NCBI GenBank assembly: GCA_937927905.1
Contig: CALFWP010000121.1
Location: forward strand, 1 to 8,248
Length of the DNA stretch: 8,248 nucleotides
Direction: 5' to 3'
Source: an uncultured Neomegalonema sp.
Lineage (GTDB): Bacteria; Pseudomonadota; Alphaproteobacteria; Rhodobacterales; Rhodobacteraceae
Shown here: piece after piece, positions 5,924 through 8,248 of the stretch
Layout of the letters: every line of letters starts with the position of its first letter
Position numbering within the stretch: position 1 is the first letter of the stretch
The notes under the pieces: generated by a model
Databases searched by the model: none
Seen by the model: the letters and a program-made list of their open reading frames with translations, nothing else
Told to the model about the DNA's origin: nothing
Program-made: the position numbers and the translations under genes

Positions 5924-6553
5924 TTAATGGTCAATGTTCCAGAATTCACCTATGCCATCTAGGACAAACTGCACTGCCAATGCCCCAAGAAGCGTACCGA
6001 ACAGCCGTGTCAGCACTTTGATACCCGTCGGGCCGAGGGCCCGCTCAATCATGCCGGTGATCATAAACGCAACAAAACAGATTCCAAGCACCGCCGCCAT
6101 GCCGAAATACACCATGGCCTGACCGCCTGCATCACCGGGATGTTCCGAAATCAGCAGGATCATGGTTGCCATTGCGCCCGGTCCGGCAATCAGGGGCGTT
6201 GCCAAAGGAAAGACCGAAGGATCATCGGCTGACTCCTCTTCCGCCTCCTCTGCTCTTTTGGTCCTGCGCTCCGACCGTTTTTCGAACAACATGTCTACAG
6301 CAAGCAGGAACAGCATAATGCCGCCGGAAATACGGAATGCCGGCAACGACACCCCTATGGAATTCAAAAGCGCATCACCGGCCAGGCCGAACAACGTCAG
6401 AATAACCGCCGCAACCAGTATAGCGCGAACCGCAATCGTGATCCGGCGCTTTTGGCTAGCCCCAGCGGTCAGAGCCGCAAACAACGGGGTCAGACCAATG
6501 GGGTCGATCATCACGAACAAAATGGCAAAGGCTGCAATAAAATCGGCACTCAT
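5924..6553 (-). CDS. MarC family (UPF0056) integral membrane protein
   Basis: The 209-residue protein matches the MarC family: inner-membrane proteins of six predicted helices whose function is unsettled, since the early link to multiple antibiotic resistance was not upheld. Visible are the N-terminal helix with MIDPIGLTPLFAALT (15-29), hydrophobic segments near 38-60 and 66-88, the PLATPLIAGPGAM signature (116-128), and further helices near 146-168 and 182-203. The loop at about 91-112 is highly charged, with basic residues followed by EEAEEESADD. The ATG shares one base with the phosphatase stop (TAATG), with GAGG 7 bases upstream, so the two are co-translated. Its place between the phosphatase and DUF4170 interrupts the usual alphaproteobacterial order. 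Confidence 0.9.
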   Translation of the reverse strand: MSADFIAAFAILFVMIDPIGLTPLFAALTAGASQKRRITIAVRAILVAAVILTLFGLAGDALLNSIGVSLPAFRISGGIMLFLLAVDMLFEKRSERRTKRAEEAEEESADDPSVFPLATPLIAGPGAMATMILLISEHPGDAGGQAMVYFGMAAVLGICFVAFMITGMIERALGPTGIKVLTRLFGTLLGALAVQFVLDGIGEFWNIDH

Positions 6554-7359
6554 TAGAAGCCCTCAGGCATCAAAGGCAGGTATTCCTGCCGTATCTCCGC
6601 GTGCAGATCCGGCATGGCGGCGATCATACCGTCAATCACCGGGTGCGGCGCATTATACTGCAAGGTGGCGCCGTGCTGATTGGTCAGACTGCCCCCCGCC
6701 TCGGTAAAGATCAGACCGGCAGCCGCAATATCCCACTCGTGCAGGCGGCCCGATGATACTGCCGCATCGCGTTCTCCCATGGCCAGCAGGCATAACTGAT
6801 AAGCAAGAGAGCCGACATATCCCGGGCGCTGGGTCGGCGGTCCGTTACGCCAGCGCTCCGGCTTCATGACATTTTTACGGCTAAGTATCTTTGCACTATC
6901 CAAAGAGGCGGCATCCGCTCGGTTAAGTGCTTTGCCGTTCAAATGCGCACCCTCGCCTTTTATGGCCGTAAACCGCTGATTATGAACCGGATTGATGACC
7001 ACACCGGCAACAGCCTCTCTATCTCTGACCAGTCCGGCACAGACTGTAAAATCCGGCTTGCCCTGCAAAAACGCGTTCGTTCCGTCAATAGGATCAACAA
7101 CCCAGACCGAACGGCAGTCAAGGCGGGCATCATTGTCTTCGGTTTCCTCGGACAGCCATCCGTAGCCCGGTCGCGCGCCAGTTAATCGCTCTTTCAGCAG
7201 GGCATCCGATGCAAGGTCGGCTTCGGAAACGGGAGAGACATCATCTTTTTTCCAGGATTTCGGATCGCGCCGGAAATATTCCATAACAAGCGCGGCGGCA
7301 TCGCTGACCGCACTTTCCAGCAAGGCCAATTCATCTTGCAGGGAGGGAGTCTCACTCAC
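6553..7359 (-). CDS. Inositol monophosphatase-family phosphatase, CysQ-like 3'(2'),5'-bisphosphate nucleotidase
   Basis: The 268-residue protein belongs to the Mg-dependent, Li-sensitive IMPase/FBPase/CysQ superfamily. Motifs are SPVSEAD (42-48), LSEETED (69-75) with metal ligand Glu71, VVDPIDGTNAFLQG (87-100) with Asp89 and Asp92, and EWDIAAAGLIFTEAGG (208-223) with Asp210. In the conserved alphaproteobacterial block this gene is usually annotated CysQ, which converts 3'-phosphoadenosine 5'-phosphate to AMP and recycles the sulfate-assimilation by-product. Inositol-1-phosphatase activity cannot be excluded from sequence. The start is GTG at 7359-7357, overlapping the pmbA stop by 8 bases, with no strong ribosome binding site, so translation is probably coupled. 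No better start exists before Met26, which would remove the first helix. Confidence 0.87.
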   Translation of the reverse strand: MSETPSLQDELALLESAVSDAAALVMEYFRRDPKSWKKDDVSPVSEADLASDALLKERLTGARPGYGWLSEETEDNDARLDCRSVWVVDPIDGTNAFLQGKPDFTVCAGLVRDREAVAGVVINPVHNQRFTAIKGEGAHLNGKALNRADAASLDSAKILSRKNVMKPERWRNGPPTQRPGYVGSLAYQLCLLAMGERDAAVSSGRLHEWDIAAAGLIFTEAGGSLTNQHGATLQYNAPHPVIDGMIAAMPDLHAEIRQEYLPLMPEGF

Positions 7360-8248
7360 CGGAAATCTGCAATCCCGTCACCAGCACACTGGGTGAGGCA
7401 ACGCTGCGATCAGTCGGCAGGTCGGATGCTGGTTCAAGCCCCGCAAAAATTTCAATCAGATTTCCTGCTACGGTCGCCCCTGACACCGGATGGGTAATCC
7501 GGCCGTTTTCTATCCAAAAGCCGCTGGCGCCTCTGCTGTAATCCCCCGTTGTCGCATTAATGCTGGAGCCGAGCATTTCGGTAATCAGGAATCCTTCGTC
7601 CAATCCGGCAATCATCTCTTCCGGCGTACGCTTACCGGCAGAAAGCGACACATTCGTCGGTGTAGGCCGCGGTGCAGAGCCGATATTGAAAGAGGCCGAA
7701 CCTGTGGAGGGCATTGACAATTGTTTACCCGTTGCTGTGTCGAGCAGCCATGTACCCAGCACGCCATCTTCGATCAGGGACAGGTGGCGCGTCGGAATGC
7801 CTTCACCGTCGAACGGACGGGATGCCTGACCACGGCGCAAGAGCGGATCATCGGTTACCGAAATGCCATTGGCAAAAACCTGTTTGCCTAATTTATCTTT
7901 CAGATAACTTGATCCCCGCGCCACGGACGCACCATTGATCGCCATCAGAAAACTGCCCAGCAAAGACGCGGCAAGACGCTGATCATAAATCACCGGCACC
8001 GAACAGGTTTTCGCCTTTAGCGGATTGAGGCGGGCCAGCGTGCGCTCTGCGGCTCTGCGTCCGACATCTGCAGCGTCGCGCAAATCCTCACGAAAACGTG
8101 CGCTGGTCCAGTCATAATCACGTTCCATGCCCAGACCTTCACCGGCAATCGCAGTACAGGCCGCACTCCAAAAACTCCCCTGCCTTTCAGAACTGAAGCC
8201 GTTAGAAGTGACCAGGGCCATCCGGCGGCGGGTCCAGGTTGCACCGGA
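7352..8248 (-). CDS. pmbA: PmbA/TldE family metalloprotease subunit, 5' end outside window
   Basis: The visible C-terminal 298 residues match PmbA (TldE), partner of TldD in a heterodimeric metalloprotease that processes modified peptides such as microcin B17 precursor and degrades the CcdA antitoxin in E. coli. The frame is open across the edge: upstream of the ATG at 8221 lies SGATWTRRR, matching the family's SGAS-type strand, so that ATG is internal. Family segments include AINGASVARGSSYLKDKLGKQVF (one block ending in GxQVF), DDPLLRRGQASRPFDGEG, the LIEDGVLGTWLLDT segment and STGSAS. The late MLGSSINATTGDYSRGASGFWIENG block is also typical of the family. The HExxxH zinc motif of TldD is absent from the visible part, and the RGSSYL block is of TldE type. 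About 150 residues are missing compared with a usual length near 450. Confidence 0.9.
   Translation of the reverse strand, partial: SGATWTRRRMALVTSNGFSSERQGSFWSAACTAIAGEGLGMERDYDWTSARFREDLRDAADVGRRAAERTLARLNPLKAKTCSVPVIYDQRLAASLLGSFLMAINGASVARGSSYLKDKLGKQVFANGISVTDDPLLRRGQASRPFDGEGIPTRHLSLIEDGVLGTWLLDTATGKQLSMPSTGSASFNIGSAPRPTPTNVSLSAGKRTPEEMIAGLDEGFLITEMLGSSINATTGDYSRGASGFWIENGRITHPVSGATVAGNLIEIFAGLEPASDLPTDRSVASPSVLVTGLQISGE

Noticed and set aside
5397..5927. Plus-strand 176-codon frame opposite DUF374 and DUF4170
   Set aside because: Long only because it is antisense to real genes; composition is Arg/His/Cys-rich and no domain is recognisable.
6162..6707. Plus-strand 181-codon frame opposite marC
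   Set aside because: It is the complement of marC and part of the phosphatase, both of which have clear motifs.
1..8248. CRISPR array, tRNA, rRNA, riboswitch or defence system
   Set aside because: No regularly spaced repeats, cloverleaf-type sequence, known aptamer or defence-gene motifs were seen on reading either strand.

Overview
The window looks like chromosomal DNA of an alphaproteobacterium. The best evidence is the minus-strand gene order pmbA/tldE, a CysQ-like phosphatase, DUF4170, a DUF374 acyltransferase, waaA and lpxK, a block well known from that class. The DUF1194 and DUF2937 genes on the plus strand fit the same class. I cannot name a genus from the sequence alone.

Layout: positions 1-193 appear to be the end of an insertion sequence, with the first 31 codons of a transposase running off the left edge on the minus strand. 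Positions 194-411 are gene-free. Three plus-strand genes follow. A glyoxalase I gene (gloA, 412-843) and a secreted vWA-like DUF1194 protein (847-1596) are separated by 3 bases and probably co-transcribed. A DUF2937 membrane protein (1780-2388) appears to have its own promoter. Between it and the convergent minus-strand cluster, a long hairpin with a perfect 12-bp stem (2445-2492) looks like the terminator of that cluster.

From 8248 down to 2579 everything is on the minus strand and tightly packed: pmbA (5' end outside the window), IMPase/CysQ-like phosphatase, MarC-family membrane protein, then a 109-base gap with a possible promoter, then DUF4170, DUF374 acyltransferase, waaA and lpxK. Adjacent genes mostly overlap by 1-8 bases or are 4 bases apart. 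WaaA (Kdo transferase) and LpxK (lipid A 4'-kinase) catalyse neighbouring steps of lipid A-Kdo assembly at the inner membrane, and the DUF374 acyltransferase may also act on lipid A or phospholipid.

Four of the genes are best read from GTG starts (DUF1194, IMPase, DUF374, lpxK). For lpxK and DUF374, longest-ORF calling would wrongly extend the N terminus into the neighbouring gene. I found no clear novel system. The points most worth checking are the IS boundary, the hairpin, the marC insertion into the conserved block, substitutions in a WaaA motif, and the unusual tail of the DUF2937 protein.
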